Source: Chloroflexota bacterium
GTDB taxonomy: Bacteria > Chloroflexota > Dehalococcoidia > SZUA-161 > SpSt-899
NCBI GenBank assembly: GCA_013203045.1
Contig: JABMQN010000112.1
Location: 1-39,767 of the forward strand
Reading direction: 5' to 3'
Length of the DNA stretch: 39,767 nt
A program made the translations under genes and the position numbers. This document shows positions 9,062 to 19,876 of the stretch, in pieces (position 1 is the stretch's first letter; each line of letters starts with the position of its first letter). The notes beneath the pieces were generated by a model. That model was given only the letters and a program-made list of their open reading frames with translations. It made no database searches and was not told the origin of the DNA.

Positions 9062-9664
9062 TCATTCCTGTGTTTTATATCTCTGCATACCATTCAAATA
9101 CGCCCCTAGTAATGAAAGGTCCTCCGTCGGCAGGTATGCGAATGCCGCGGCATCGAAAAGAACGTTTACAGCAGGCTGAACTTCCTCATCGCCCAGGTAA
9201 AGAATGCAGGCCATCGGTATTTTGGGCAATGCGCGAAATCGAAACGCTGCATCGCCGGTGCGTGTTATCGGATCCCCACCAAATGCCAGCCCCCCACGCT
9301 TGAAACCTTCGATGTCATCACCAAAGGCCTTCGTGAGGGGATTGATAGCCATATTCATGAATCTCTGTTCGAAGAAGAGAGCTCCCGGTAATTGGCGATA
9401 AGCTATCCATTGATCGGCAACTGCGGTGCCATCTGCCTGTGTCAGATAGTGCATCAAAAGCACCCGAAGCCACTTCGGGTATGGAGCTTCCTCACCGACC
9501 TCTTCAATTTCCCCATCAGGATGACTAACCAAAAAAGTTCTGTTGAAAAATCCAACTTTGAACTTTCCATCGGCAAAATCCGTACCACTTTTGGATGCCG
9601 CAACAAAAGGTCTCAATCCACCAAATTCTTCAATAGCATTATTTAAAGCATCATCAAAACCCAT
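9062..9664 (-). CDS. DUF3786 domain protein
   Basis: This is a 200-residue soluble protein with no signal peptide or membrane segment. Features recalling the DUF3786 family are FFNRTFLVSHPDGEI, VLLMHYLTQADGT, the segment FEQRFMNMAINPLTKAFG and IPMACILYLGDEEVQPAVNVLFDAAAF. The family is common in strict anaerobes, often near corrinoid or metal enzymes, and its function is unknown. It is the first gene of the hisZ-hisG-hisD unit (28-nt gap), so it may simply share their promoter. An AGGCGG-like ribosome site precedes ATG 9664. Confidence 0.78.
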   Translation of the reverse strand: MGFDDALNNAIEEFGGLRPFVAASKSGTDFADGKFKVGFFNRTFLVSHPDGEIEEVGEEAPYPKWLRVLLMHYLTQADGTAVADQWIAYRQLPGALFFEQRFMNMAINPLTKAFGDDIEGFKRGGLAFGGDPITRTGDAAFRFRALPKIPMACILYLGDEEVQPAVNVLFDAAAFAYLPTEDLSLLGAYLNGMQRYKTQE

Positions 9665-9765
9665 ATTCTACCGCCTATCATAAAAGCACTATCATCTTAG
9701 CATATCCATACCTTGACACAAAACCACATCACCCGTTTTCTTAATCGCATTTGAAAAAGAAGGCC

Positions 9766-9798
9766 CGTAATACACAGGCGAATATGGGGTGTATTACG
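9766..9798. repeat. inverted repeat in the gap upstream of the DUF3786-his unit
   Basis: Two 10-nt arms, CGTAATACAC and GTGTATTACG, pair perfectly around a 13-nt loop about 100 nt upstream of the DUF3786 start. It could be an operator or an RNA hairpin, and there is no T-tract to make it a terminator. The rest of 9665-9951 shows no gene. Confidence 0.5.
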
Positions 9799-9951
9799 TT
9801 TGTAACCAGAGGAACATCTTATTGTGACGTAGGGTGAGTAATTCTGAGGAATGTCAATTATTTTAAGGCTGGCATCGGGAACCCAATCTTATATCGCAAT
9901 ATCAAGCATTTTGCAGTTCTCTATTTACCGAGCCTAACCTTCTAAAAGCAT

Positions 9952-10257
9952 CTATCCGGAACCGGCACCATACAGGTCAATAAATGCATCTATCTTGGAT
10001 GGTTCTTCCAGGAGCTTGTCTATCTCTTTGGATATTTCCTTACGTTCCGTATTATCCTCCCAGGCTTTCCAGTCATTCAAGTTTCGCCATGTACTTATTA
10101 TCAAATGTATGTGATCATGTTCAGAGGAAACAAGGGTCTCCCCCGAGATGTAGCCTGGCTGTTTTACAGCTACTGATCGTAATTTCAACGACAACTCCAG
10201 GAGGTTTCCCAGGCAATCCGGCTTTATTTTTCGCTGAATTAGAATTTTAGCAGCCAT
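9952..10257 (-). CDS. antibiotic biosynthesis monooxygenase (ABM) domain protein
   Basis: This 101-residue single-domain protein has the dimeric alpha/beta-barrel ABM fold: AAKILIQRKIKPDCLGNLLEL, then LKLRSVAVKQPGYISGETL and IHLIISTWRNLNDWKAWEDN. The family includes heme-degrading and quinol-type monooxygenases and many stand-alone proteins without known substrate. No heme-degrading signature (for example the IsdG triad) can be claimed from the sequence. A GGGGGAG ribosome site precedes ATG 10257. Confidence 0.85.
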   Translation of the reverse strand: MAAKILIQRKIKPDCLGNLLELSLKLRSVAVKQPGYISGETLVSSEHDHIHLIISTWRNLNDWKAWEDNTERKEISKEIDKLLEEPSKIDAFIDLYGAGSG

Positions 10258-10344
10258 AGTATTCTCCCCCTCTGAAAGATTGCAAGAAGTATAGCTATAG
10301 GAGACTGTATTGTCAAGCGCATATCTGCCAGATACAAGTAAACA

Positions 10345-11331
10345 TCATTTACATAAATCGTTTATGAGAAGATCCAATGCAAGTTCGCCTTCACATTTTC
10401 CTGTCTTAATGGAAACGTCCGTTTCCAAAAGCCGGTGATAGATACCTTCAAGTCGTTGGGACGAATATCTTCCTGCACTACGCATCAGTTTCTCCACTTT
10501 CCAATCTTTTGATTCACCAATTTTGCTGCCGACTGTATTCACTGAGACGCCTCGTCCACTATGCTGCTTTACCTGAATCAACAAACGAAATTCATGAGTA
10601 ATCATATGAAGTAAATAGGCCGGTGCCGCACCTTCATCCATCAACTGATGCAGGAGTCTTGCGGCCATTTCCCTGCGGCCTTGTACAACAGCATCTACCA
10701 TATGGAATATATTTGCTTCCCGCGCATAACTCACCAGCAAGTTGATATCACTCTCTTCAATTCGGCTCCCGCTTGCATGAATACATAGCTTATCAATCTC
10801 ATTTGATAATATCCATAAATCATTGCCAATCAAATCAATAAGCAACCGCACTGCTTTTGGTGAAATCTCACAACCCATCGCCTTCGATCGAGAAGCAATC
10901 CATTTTGGTAAGTCCGCTCCCCTAACATCAAGGGGCACGCATTCCTTCACATCTGCAAAAGGAGCAAGTTTCTTCAGCATTGGATTTGTCTTCTTGAGTA
11001 GCCCATCAGACAAGACTAGTACGCTACTATCAGGAAGGTCGAGCTTTACAAGACCGTCCCAGTCCTTCAAGTCGTTGGTTTTATCTTTACCCTTCCCACG
11101 TTTTTCCTTCTTTTCAAAACGACTCAGTAGCCCCTCTACAATTACCAGTCTTTTTGGAGAGAAAAATGATACCGTATGACACGCAACGAGCAGTTCATCG
11201 ATAGTCACTTTGCCACCATCAAGCACTGTGGCGGCAGCTTCGCCAAATTCGCCATCACTGCACTCAGCCTTGATCTTCCTTATCAGATCCCTGATGGTAA
11301 ACTCATCAGCACCGTGAAAAATATATATCAA
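10345..11331 (-). CDS. holA: DNA polymerase III subunit delta
   Basis: This 328-residue clamp-loader subunit opens the beta sliding clamp at primer termini. The N-terminal AAA+-like fold begins IYIFHGADEFTIRDLIRKIK and continues to VIVEGLLSRFEKKEKRGKGK, which contains a Lys-rich insertion. VRLLIDLIGNDLWILSNEIDKL is typical of HolA. The C-terminal helical collar includes AYLLHMITHEFRLLIQVKQ. Length matches the family. It follows the crotonase gene on the same strand with about 70 nt between them. Confidence 0.92.
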   Translation of the reverse strand: MIYIFHGADEFTIRDLIRKIKAECSDGEFGEAAATVLDGGKVTIDELLVACHTVSFFSPKRLVIVEGLLSRFEKKEKRGKGKDKTNDLKDWDGLVKLDLPDSSVLVLSDGLLKKTNPMLKKLAPFADVKECVPLDVRGADLPKWIASRSKAMGCEISPKAVRLLIDLIGNDLWILSNEIDKLCIHASGSRIEESDINLLVSYAREANIFHMVDAVVQGRREMAARLLHQLMDEGAAPAYLLHMITHEFRLLIQVKQHSGRGVSVNTVGSKIGESKDWKVEKLMRSAGRYSSQRLEGIYHRLLETDVSIKTGKCEGELALDLLINDLCK

Positions 11332-11401
11332 CTTTATCCTCTTAAAAATCTGTGGGTTCTACTTCTTCTACTCTCAGTCTTTACTTTTCCGAATCATTAT
11401 A

Positions 11402-12262
11402 CTACTCGAACACCTTATCATCCCACCATGGATAAAACTCCGGCATATCTTTACTTGGTTTCATAGTAAACTGAGGAGCCCTTTTCCCCAGAAAAGAAAG
11501 AATACCCTCACTCGTGTCTTCCCTTTTTCCGGTCCAGTACATGCATTTGGAATCGATTTTATGCGCCTCCATTGGGTGATCAGCTCCAGCCATTTTCCAG
11601 AGAAGCTGCCTGGCCAGCGCAACCGAAACGCCCGATGTATTTTGGGCAATTTCCAATGCAATTTCTCGTGCCCTGGGCATCAGAGAGTCCGGAGTTAACA
11701 CTTCACTGACTAACCCTCCCTCATATGCCTCTTGTGCGCTGAAAACTCTTCCAGTAAGAATCCATTCCGCAGCCTTACTCATGCCTACAATACGAGGCAA
11801 AAACCAACTACTGCATGCCTCAGGAACAACACCTCGTCTGGTGAAAACGAAACCAATCTTGGCATTTTCCGAAGCCAAACGGATGTCCATCGGTAACGTC
11901 ATGGTTATTCCCACTCCCACCACCGGACCGTTGATAGCGGCAATCACGGGTTTTTTCATATCATAGATTCGCAAGGCAACAAGCCCCCCATTATCGCGAT
12001 GTGTTTCAAGGGTATCTTCGGCATCACGTTTCCCGTAATTAAACGTCTCCCCAACATTTCCAAAATCGGCTCCGGCACAGAAAGCCCGCCCGGCTCCTGT
12101 TACGATCACAACTCTAACATCATCATCTTCATCAGCCTTATCAAGAGCATCTATTAGCTCTGCCCTCATTACCGGAGTAAAAGTGTTCAATTGTTCAGGG
12201 CGATTTAGCGTTACGGTCATGACTTTTTCTGATACCTCACACATGATATGAAAATAGTCCAT
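11402..12262 (-). CDS. enoyl-CoA hydratase/isomerase (crotonase) family protein
   Basis: This is a 286-residue crotonase. The two oxyanion-hole regions are visible (GAGRAFCAGADFG and AAINGPVVGVGITM). The segment RRGVVPEACSSWFLPRIVG matches the PE-x-x-SS pattern of delta3,delta2-enoyl-CoA isomerases and related actinobacterial-type hydratases. The first hydratase glutamate is not evident (KIGFVFTRR at that place), which leans towards isomerase or an atypical hydratase. A good AGGAGG ribosome site precedes ATG 12262. No other fatty-acid or CoA genes are adjacent, so the pathway is unclear. Confidence 0.88.
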   Translation of the reverse strand: MDYFHIMCEVSEKVMTVTLNRPEQLNTFTPVMRAELIDALDKADEDDDVRVVIVTGAGRAFCAGADFGNVGETFNYGKRDAEDTLETHRDNGGLVALRIYDMKKPVIAAINGPVVGVGITMTLPMDIRLASENAKIGFVFTRRGVVPEACSSWFLPRIVGMSKAAEWILTGRVFSAQEAYEGGLVSEVLTPDSLMPRAREIALEIAQNTSGVSVALARQLLWKMAGADHPMEAHKIDSKCMYWTGKREDTSEGILSFLGKRAPQFTMKPSKDMPEFYPWWDDKVFE

Positions 12263-12631
12263 TTATCCTCCTTTTACACATCCACATCAGCACCATTATT
12301 TTAGCTTCATTCACCCATCACCCGGCACAGATTTGGCCTAACCAATTTTACGCATCAATTGCCCAACTTCAAATTAGCACATCGTGTGCGCTTTTTAAGC
12401 ATATTTTCCGGCGCGAGACCAGCACACACAAGAATTGTTCAATGTTTGTTTATAGCATTGTTATTCATTTCGCATATCTGGGTTTATTGATTATCGATTA
12501 TAGAGCCCATTGCTTTTATGCGTATTTTATACCACTGATATTACTATAGTACCATACGGAAATGGTACTTTTGGCGCCCCGGCCAAGGATCATACCAATA
12601 ACTCGTCGAAGTTAAATGGAGGTACTAGAAA
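12263..12631. other. 369-nt divergent intergenic region
   Basis: This region separates the crotonase (minus) from the GH130 gene (plus). It is AT-rich and holds no gene I can support. The only clear structure is the inverted repeat at 12548-12569. TATA-like boxes are present, but no promoter with convincing spacing was found. Confidence 0.6.
12548..12569 (+). promoter_or_regulatory. perfect 8-bp inverted repeat upstream of the GH130 gene
   Basis: AGTACCAT and ATGGTACT flank a 6-nt loop (ACGGAA), about 60 nt upstream of the GH130 start. It is followed by only four T's. The position suggests an operator or leader hairpin rather than a terminator. Confidence 0.45.
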
Positions 12632-13759
12632 ATGAAAAGGAATCTTTTCAACCAAACTTCTCCCTTGCAGCACTATACTGCTATGCTCCCTAACGCTCAT
12701 AGTCAGTTCGACTTCTATACCTCAAACCTCGAAACAAACAGGGCGGAATGCTTCTGGGATGTACCTTTCCCGGTTATTGTCCCATCACCAAAGAAACATC
12801 CCCCGGCCGGCGTTCTTACTCGATTCCCTGGCAATCCAGTACTTACTCCAATCAAAGAACATCCATGGGAATCCAAATTTGTTCTTAATGCTGCCACCAT
12901 TGCTCTCGCTGGCAGAGTATTCATGGTATATCGGGCATACGGAGAAGATGAAATCTCGCGCCTGGGTTTAGCTGTTAGTAAAGACGGTTTCAAGTTCACT
13001 GAAAGACTTGAAAAGCCTATCTTCGAACCAGACGACCGCAATGAAAGTATGGGATGCGAAGACCCAAGATTGACGCTACTCGGCGGGTATATATATATGA
13101 CTTACACTGCCTGGGATGGTGAACTACCTCAGATCGGTTTGGCTTCAATCTCTGCCAAGGATTTCCTTGACTATCGATGGAGTTCCTGGCAAAGGCATGG
13201 TCTCTTCCTCCCCGGCGTACCAAATAAAGACGCTGCTCTCTTTCCAGAAGAGTTTAATGGGAAAGTGGCAATGCTCCATCGCATTGAGCCTCACATCTGG
13301 ATAACTTATTCATCGCGGCCAGACAGTCACTGGCCAACAACTGGGCACCAAATCATAGCAAAAACAACTAATGGTATGCTTTGGGATTCAAAGAAAATCG
13401 GGGCTGGAGCGCAACCTATTAAAACCAAATACGGGTGGCTGCTTGTCACTCACGGTGTTGATCACTCGCAAGTCTATCGACTGGGTGTCATGCTTCTCGA
13501 CATTAACGATCCGTCACGACTTATCTATCGTTCTCCGAATTTCATTCTCGAACCAATAACAAAGTATGAATTGGGCGGAGATGACGATTCCTGGGTTCCG
13601 AACGTGGTTTTTACCTGTGGAGCTGTGCCTCGAGAGCAGGACAAAGAGACCCTGGATGCTGACGATGAACTAATCGTTTACTATGGAGCTGCAGACTCCG
13701 TGATCAACATCGCTACAGCAACAGTCGGCGAGTTGATTCCTGAGCCAATCAGAGCCTGA
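12632..13759 (+). CDS. GH130 family glycoside phosphorylase/hydrolase
   Basis: This is a 375-residue five-bladed beta-propeller protein of the beta-mannoside phosphorylase family GH130. Visible features are LTRFPGNPVLTP, FVLNAATIALAGRVFMVYRA, the catalytic-region MGCEDPRLT, NKDAALFPEEFNGKVAMLHR, GAQPIKTKYGWLLVTHGVD and the end ELIVYYGAADSVINIATA. Family enzymes phosphorolyse (or, in some subgroups, hydrolyse) beta-1,4 or beta-1,2 mannosides. The subgroup cannot be assigned here, and no signal peptide is seen, so it is probably cytoplasmic. A GGAGG ribosome site precedes ATG 12632. It stands alone on the plus strand. Confidence 0.9.
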   Translation: MKRNLFNQTSPLQHYTAMLPNAHSQFDFYTSNLETNRAECFWDVPFPVIVPSPKKHPPAGVLTRFPGNPVLTPIKEHPWESKFVLNAATIALAGRVFMVYRAYGEDEISRLGLAVSKDGFKFTERLEKPIFEPDDRNESMGCEDPRLTLLGGYIYMTYTAWDGELPQIGLASISAKDFLDYRWSSWQRHGLFLPGVPNKDAALFPEEFNGKVAMLHRIEPHIWITYSSRPDSHWPTTGHQIIAKTTNGMLWDSKKIGAGAQPIKTKYGWLLVTHGVDHSQVYRLGVMLLDINDPSRLIYRSPNFILEPITKYELGGDDDSWVPNVVFTCGAVPREQDKETLDADDELIVYYGAADSVINIATATVGELIPEPIRA

Positions 13760-14023
13760 ACACTTTTTATTCCCCTATTTACCTGGCGGACAAGTAGAGC
13801 AATGAAACGCTGATATAGCGAACTTCCTTGCTCATCGCCTCGTACTCCCCAATCCCGGTTGACTATGCCGTAGTCGGAATACGAGGATTGGTTCTGGATG
13901 AATATGTGTGGTCGTAACTGTGAGCGTGGGCAGCAGCTGGCCTTACTTTCGGGACAATGATGTTTCGTAAGAGGGCAGAATAACGAGGTTTCCGAGGTGA
14001 TTTACGATAAATATGAGGAATAA

Positions 14024-14182
14024 CTATCGGTCACGCTGCGTACCAACAATGAACGTACTGGACCCAACACCACCTAAGACAACTGCAACTATCCAGTTGT
14101 TTTGCCCAAAGCCCAGCACTCCGGCGGCAGTCATCAAGGATATTCCCGCTAATAAGATCAGTATCTGCGTTTTATCGAACAT
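14024..14182 (-). CDS. small (52-residue) membrane protein
   Basis: The minus strand from ATG 14182 to TAG 14024-14026 encodes a short hydrophobic protein: MFDKTQILILLAGISLMTAA, then a Gly/Phe/Gln/Asn/Trp turn (FGQNNW), then VAVVLGGVGSSTFIVG and a charged tail TQRDR. This gives two membrane-spanning helices separated by a short loop. The ribosome site is weak (GGGAACAAAG). I do not recognise a family. The alternating hydrophobic blocks and charged ends make it more credible than the antisense reading. It lies beside, and divergent from, the tRNA-Gln gene. Confidence 0.6.
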   Translation of the reverse strand: MFDKTQILILLAGISLMTAAGVLGFGQNNWIVAVVLGGVGSSTFIVGTQRDR

Positions 14183-14302
14183 GACTTTGTTCCCGTTTCA
14201 TTCAGGCAGCAAGGTTCATACCTGATTTGACCAAGTATCAGAATTGTACGGTCCATATCTATCCATGTCTATAGTCATTTAGTAATGGGTGTTCGTCACT
14301 GC

Positions 14303-14331
14303 TTGCCACATATCCTATACGCAGTTATAAT
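14303..14331 (+). promoter_or_regulatory. promoter of tRNA-Gln
   Basis: TTGCCA at 14303-14308 and a perfect TATAAT at 14326-14331 are separated by 17 nt. The start of transcription would fall about 20 nt before the mature tRNA. Confidence 0.75.
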
Positions 14332-14356
14332 TATTAACTGTTGCTCGTAAGGATAT

Positions 14357-14430
14357 TGGGGATTGGTGTAGCGGTAACACAGGTGACTCTGGATCACCGG
14401 CCACAGGTTCGACTCCTGTATCCCCAGCCA
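14357..14430 (+). tRNA. tRNA-Gln (anticodon CTG)
   Basis: A full cloverleaf can be drawn. The acceptor stem is TGGGGAT with ATCCCCA. The anticodon stem is GGTGA with TCACC around the 7-nt loop CTCTGGA (anticodon CTG, reading CAG). The T arm is ACAGG-TTCGACT-CCTGT. The discriminator G and CCA are encoded (14427-14430). Length is 74 nt. It has its own promoter. Confidence 0.96.
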
Positions 14431-14462
14431 GCCTTCGCTTTACCCACTGTATCACACGTCTT

Positions 14463-14696
14463 TCACGATGATTCCCGCTGAATTGCTGCCAAAATCCTTT
14501 CTTTTTCAGGGAACCTCAAGAATTTCTTTTTAATCACACATTTTCCATCAACCCATACGGTGAATTCTCCTACCTGACCACCTGAGTCTTTTTCGGCTTC
14601 AATCCCGGCTTCACTCTTAAGGTAATCCGCCACACGGGCAGCGTGCATTCTATTATGAAGTCAGACCCTACAAAATCGTATTACTACTTTGCTCAT
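14463..14696 (-). CDS. SelW/Rdx-like selenoprotein, UGA read as selenocysteine (C-x-x-U)
   Basis: From ATG 14696 the frame reads MSKVVIRFCRV, then TGA (14661-14663), then LHNRMHAARVADYLKSEAG and on to a TAA-type end at 14463. With TGA as selenocysteine the product has 77 residues. It matches the Rdx (SelT/SelW/SelH) fold: a beta-strand, the redox motif C-R-V-U, an Ala-rich helix, then GEFTVWVDGKCVIKKK and FPEKERILAAI, the usual G-x-F-x-V-x-VDG-x-x-I and FP signature. Rdx proteins are thioredoxin-like oxidoreductases in which Cys-x-x-Sec is a known active site. The start has an AGGCAGGT ribosome site and lies 21 nt after the hemL stop, so it is probably co-transcribed with the heme genes. Without recoding, only a 61-residue internal fragment (from ATG 14648) lacking the active site would be called. 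The Sec-insertion genes are not in this window. Confidence 0.82.
14631..14647 (-). promoter_or_regulatory. candidate bacterial SECIS hairpin
   Basis: Downstream of the UGA the mRNA can fold a 6-bp stem (UGCACG with CGUGUG, including two wobble pairs) around a 5-nt loop CUGCC. The stem starts 14 nt after the UGA, and the loop carries an unpaired U-G. Bacterial SECIS elements sit inside the coding region at about this distance with a G in the apical loop. This was folded by eye and is supportive only. Confidence 0.4.
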
Positions 14697-14717
14697 GTGG
14701 CACCTGCCTTGTAATGA

Positions 14718-15995
14718 TTACCCTGCAATGGCTTCTGAAATCGCTTTGACGGTAGTCTCAATGTCTTCCTCGCTGTGAGCTTGCGATACGAACACTGCTT
14801 CGTATTGCGATGGGGGCCAGTAGACTCCCTGCTCCAGCAGCTTTCGATGGAACCCCCCGAACTTCTGAGTATCGACACGGGTGGCTGATCCATAGTCTCT
14901 AACCGGTTCCGAGGTAAAAAACGGGGTCATGATCGATCCGATACGTGAGACCTGCAGTGGAACACCCGCCTTTGCCGCAGACTCGGTAATCCCCTTCCAC
15001 AGCATTGCCGCTTTACGTTCCAGTTCTTTGTAGAAATCTGGCTCCTGCAAAGCTCGAAGTGTCTCAATTCCTGCCGCCATGGCAAGAGGATTTCCGGAAA
15101 GTGTTCCCGCTTGATAGACTGGCCCGACGGGGGCCATCATTTCCATGATTTCGGTTCGACCGCCGTAAGCGCCCACAGGCAATCCTCCACCAATGATCTT
15201 GCCCAGACAGGTGAGGTCAGGTGTAATCCCATATATTTCCTGCGCTCCACGGTAAGCAAGCCGAAATCCGCTGATCACTTCATCGAATATCAACAGTGCT
15301 CCTGACGATCTGGTCACCTCACGCAAACCTTCCAGAAAGCCCGGTTCGGGGAGGACAACTCCCATATTGGCTGCCACCGGTTCGATGATCGCAGCCGCAA
15401 TATCATTGTGACGAGTGAAAATATCCCTGACAGATTCCAAATCATTATATTGAGCAATCAGCGTATTTTGCGCATATCCCACCGGTACACCGGGGCTATC
15501 TGGAATTCCGAGAGTAGTGGCACCGGAACCGGCTTTGGCCAGTAACCCATCCGAATGGCCGTGATAGCAACCGGCAAATTTGATGATCTTCTCTCGTTCA
15601 GTGAAAGCGCGGGCCAGCCGTAGGGCACTCATCGTTGCTTCCGTGCCCGAACTGACAAACCGAACCATTTCAATCGAAGGGACAGCTTCGCAGACCATCT
15701 TTGCCAGCGTGGTTTCAAGCTCCGTCGGCGCCCCGAAACTGGTACCGGATTCCGCCATTCGCTGTATGGATTTGATCACGTTCAAAGAGGCATGCCCCAG
15801 AATCATCGGGCCCCATGAACAGACGTAGTCTATGTACTCATTCCCGTCTTCATCATAGATTTTGGAACCCTTGGCTCGCTTGATAAAAAGGGGATCTCCG
15901 CCTACAGCTTTAAAAGCACGTACGGGACTGTCCACACCACCGGGAAGGTATTTTTGTGCTTCTTCAAAAAGGTGGGCTGAGCGATTTACATTCAT
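14718..15995 (-). CDS. hemL: glutamate-1-semialdehyde 2,1-aminomutase
   Basis: This PLP enzyme converts glutamate-1-semialdehyde to 5-aminolevulinate, the second step of the C5 pathway. Characteristic segments are [37 protein letters not shown], the PLP aspartate in [12 protein letters not shown] and the Schiff-base lysine in [19 protein letters not shown] 15995 is chosen because it follows an AGAGGAAG ribosome site at normal spacing and gives 425 residues, the family length. An upstream in-frame ATG at 16022 would add nine residues without a ribosome site. The gene is followed closely by the selenoprotein gene. Confidence 0.97.
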   Translation of the reverse strand: MNVNRSAHLFEEAQKYLPGGVDSPVRAFKAVGGDPLFIKRAKGSKIYDEDGNEYIDYVCSWGPMILGHASLNVIKSIQRMAESGTSFGAPTELETTLAKMVCEAVPSIEMVRFVSSGTEATMSALRLARAFTEREKIIKFAGCYHGHSDGLLAKAGSGATTLGIPDSPGVPVGYAQNTLIAQYNDLESVRDIFTRHNDIAAAIIEPVAANMGVVLPEPGFLEGLREVTRSSGALLIFDEVISGFRLAYRGAQEIYGITPDLTCLGKIIGGGLPVGAYGGRTEIMEMMAPVGPVYQAGTLSGNPLAMAAGIETLRALQEPDFYKELERKAAMLWKGITESAAKAGVPLQVSRIGSIMTPFFTSEPVRDYGSATRVDTQKFGGFHRKLLEQGVYWPPSQYEAVFVSQAHSEEDIETTVKAISEAIAG

Positions 15996-16031
15996 AGTTC
16001 TTCCTCTGTCACGAAGGTTCATTCCAATCGA

Positions 16032-16262
16032 TTACTTCAAATATTTCGATTCAGTCTCCGGCCTGTTCTGGTGAGTCTCAGCATAGTTCCCTTCTCGAAA
16101 CACGGAGATAACTTTCTCCATCACATCCAGTTCTTCCATTTGTTTGATCGCTTCCTGCTGTGCTTCCAACGGCTCCTGCCACAGTTTAACCTGGATTTCC
16201 CGCAGACAACCGATCATCATATCCAGACACTCTCTAATATCAGCATCGACATTAACAGGCAT
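16032..16262 (-). CDS. small helical protein between hemB and hemL
   Basis: This is a 76-residue, mostly helical, charged protein starting MPVNVDADIRECLDMMIGC and ending in a hydrophilic tail. The body has Leu/Met/Ile at heptad-like spacing (IQVKLWQEPLEAQQEAIKQM). No family is recognised. A strong AAAGGAGG ribosome site precedes ATG 16262, and it fits exactly between hemB (15 nt) and hemL, so it is a real operon member. A role in tetrapyrrole metabolism is possible only by context. Confidence 0.75.
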   Translation of the reverse strand: MPVNVDADIRECLDMMIGCLREIQVKLWQEPLEAQQEAIKQMEELDVMEKVISVFREGNYAETHQNRPETESKYLK

Positions 16263-16277
16263 GATGCCTCCTTTATG

Positions 16278-18767
<2,490 letters not shown>

Positions 18768-18768
<1 letters not shown>

Positions 18769-19685
18769 TACTGACCTTTCTCAATCAAGGGCGCTGCGCC
18801 CAGTGCGATCATCTTTGCGGCCAGAGCTTGCCCGATTTCCTCCGGTCTCAGCGTATCACCGATAACACTGGCGCGCAGTATTCGATTCCCTTCCGGATCG
18901 GATACGATGCCATGGAGCCCAATGGTTCTTTTTTTTACGGCTCCCAATGCCGCGATCGGCGCCCGGCATCCTCCACCCAATGTTCTCAAAAATGCCCGTT
19001 CCGCGACCACACATTGCCAGGTGGGCAAATCATTCAACGGGGCCACTACGAGGAAGGTGTCCTCATCACCTGCTCGAATTTCGATCCCCAGGGCACCCTG
19101 TCCCACTGCCGGGACAAACTCCTCCGTCGCAAGATATTCGGTTATCTTGTCTTCCATATCCAAACGGATCAGTGCAGCGGCGGCCATCACAATACCATCG
19201 AGATCCTCCGAAAATGCCTTTTTGATCCGGGTATCGATGTTCCCCCGCAATGAACAGATTTCCAAATCTGGCCGCAAAGCACGAATTTGAACGGCACGCC
19301 GTTGACTCCCGGTACCGATCCTGGCACCAGCGGGAAGTTTTCCCAGGATCCCCGCCGACGAAATTAGCACATCCCTGGGATCAGCTCTCTGGGGTACCAC
19401 TGCCAAACGCAGACCTTCCGGAATTGTGGTGAGCATATCTTTCAGGCTGTGCACCGCAATATCGATTTCCTTTTGCAGCAGCGCTTCCTCTAATTCCTTT
19501 ACGAATACCCCTTCGCCACCTAATTGTTCCAGTGAAATGGTGGCGTTTTTATCTCCGGTGGTCATCACCGTCACCCTTTCAAACTCAATCTCAGGATGCA
19601 AAGAGGCCAGCGTTTCCCGCACAGACTTCGCCTGAATCACCGCCAGTTTACTGCCGCGCGATCCGATTCTCAACTGTTTTTTCAT
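18768..19685 (-). CDS. hemC: hydroxymethylbilane synthase (porphobilinogen deaminase)
   Basis: This 305-residue enzyme polymerises four porphobilinogens. Typical segments are LRIGSRGSKLAVIQAKSV, EEALLQKEIDIAVHSLKDM, IGTGSQRRAVQIRALRPD, SLRGNIDTRIKKA, VPAVGQGALGIEIR and the dipyrromethane-cofactor cysteine in LRTLGGGCRAPIAALG. Length and motifs are normal. It is separated from hemA by about 190 nt that contain an inverted repeat element, so it may be read from that region as well as from the main operon. Confidence 0.98.
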
Positions 19686-19698
19686 TTCAAATTATTCA

Positions 19699-19865
19699 GC
19701 CACGAAGACACTAAGGCGCTAAGTTTTATTGGTTGATGGTTTGGTGGTTCCCCTTTTACTCTCCCCATTAGTCCTCAGCGCATCTCGTCTACAACTCGCC
19801 CTTCGACATTTATAATTACCTGTTCGATATTCTTCATTTTCTTGGTGTCTTCGTGCCTTTGTGGC
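19699..19865. repeat. imperfect palindromic element with an 8-nt phased motif between hemA and hemC
   Basis: Two 25-nt arms (19699-19723 and 19841-19865) are inverted relative to each other and match at about 19 of 25 positions. Each arm is itself three copies of an 8-nt unit of the form CACNAAGR (for example CACGAAGA). About 117 nt lie between the arms. It looks like a small non-coding intergenic repeat inserted into the heme operon. Related CACGAAG-type repeats are common between genes of many bacteria. Confidence 0.6.
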
Positions 19866-19876
19866 TATTCCTGTTT

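Noticed and set aside
13800-13920. Nested stem-loops (CCTCGTA/TACGAGG with inner GACTA/TAGTC) as a structured RNA
   Set aside because: Short stems that compete with a CAATCC/GGATTG pairing. No promoter or known RNA family is visible, so not called.
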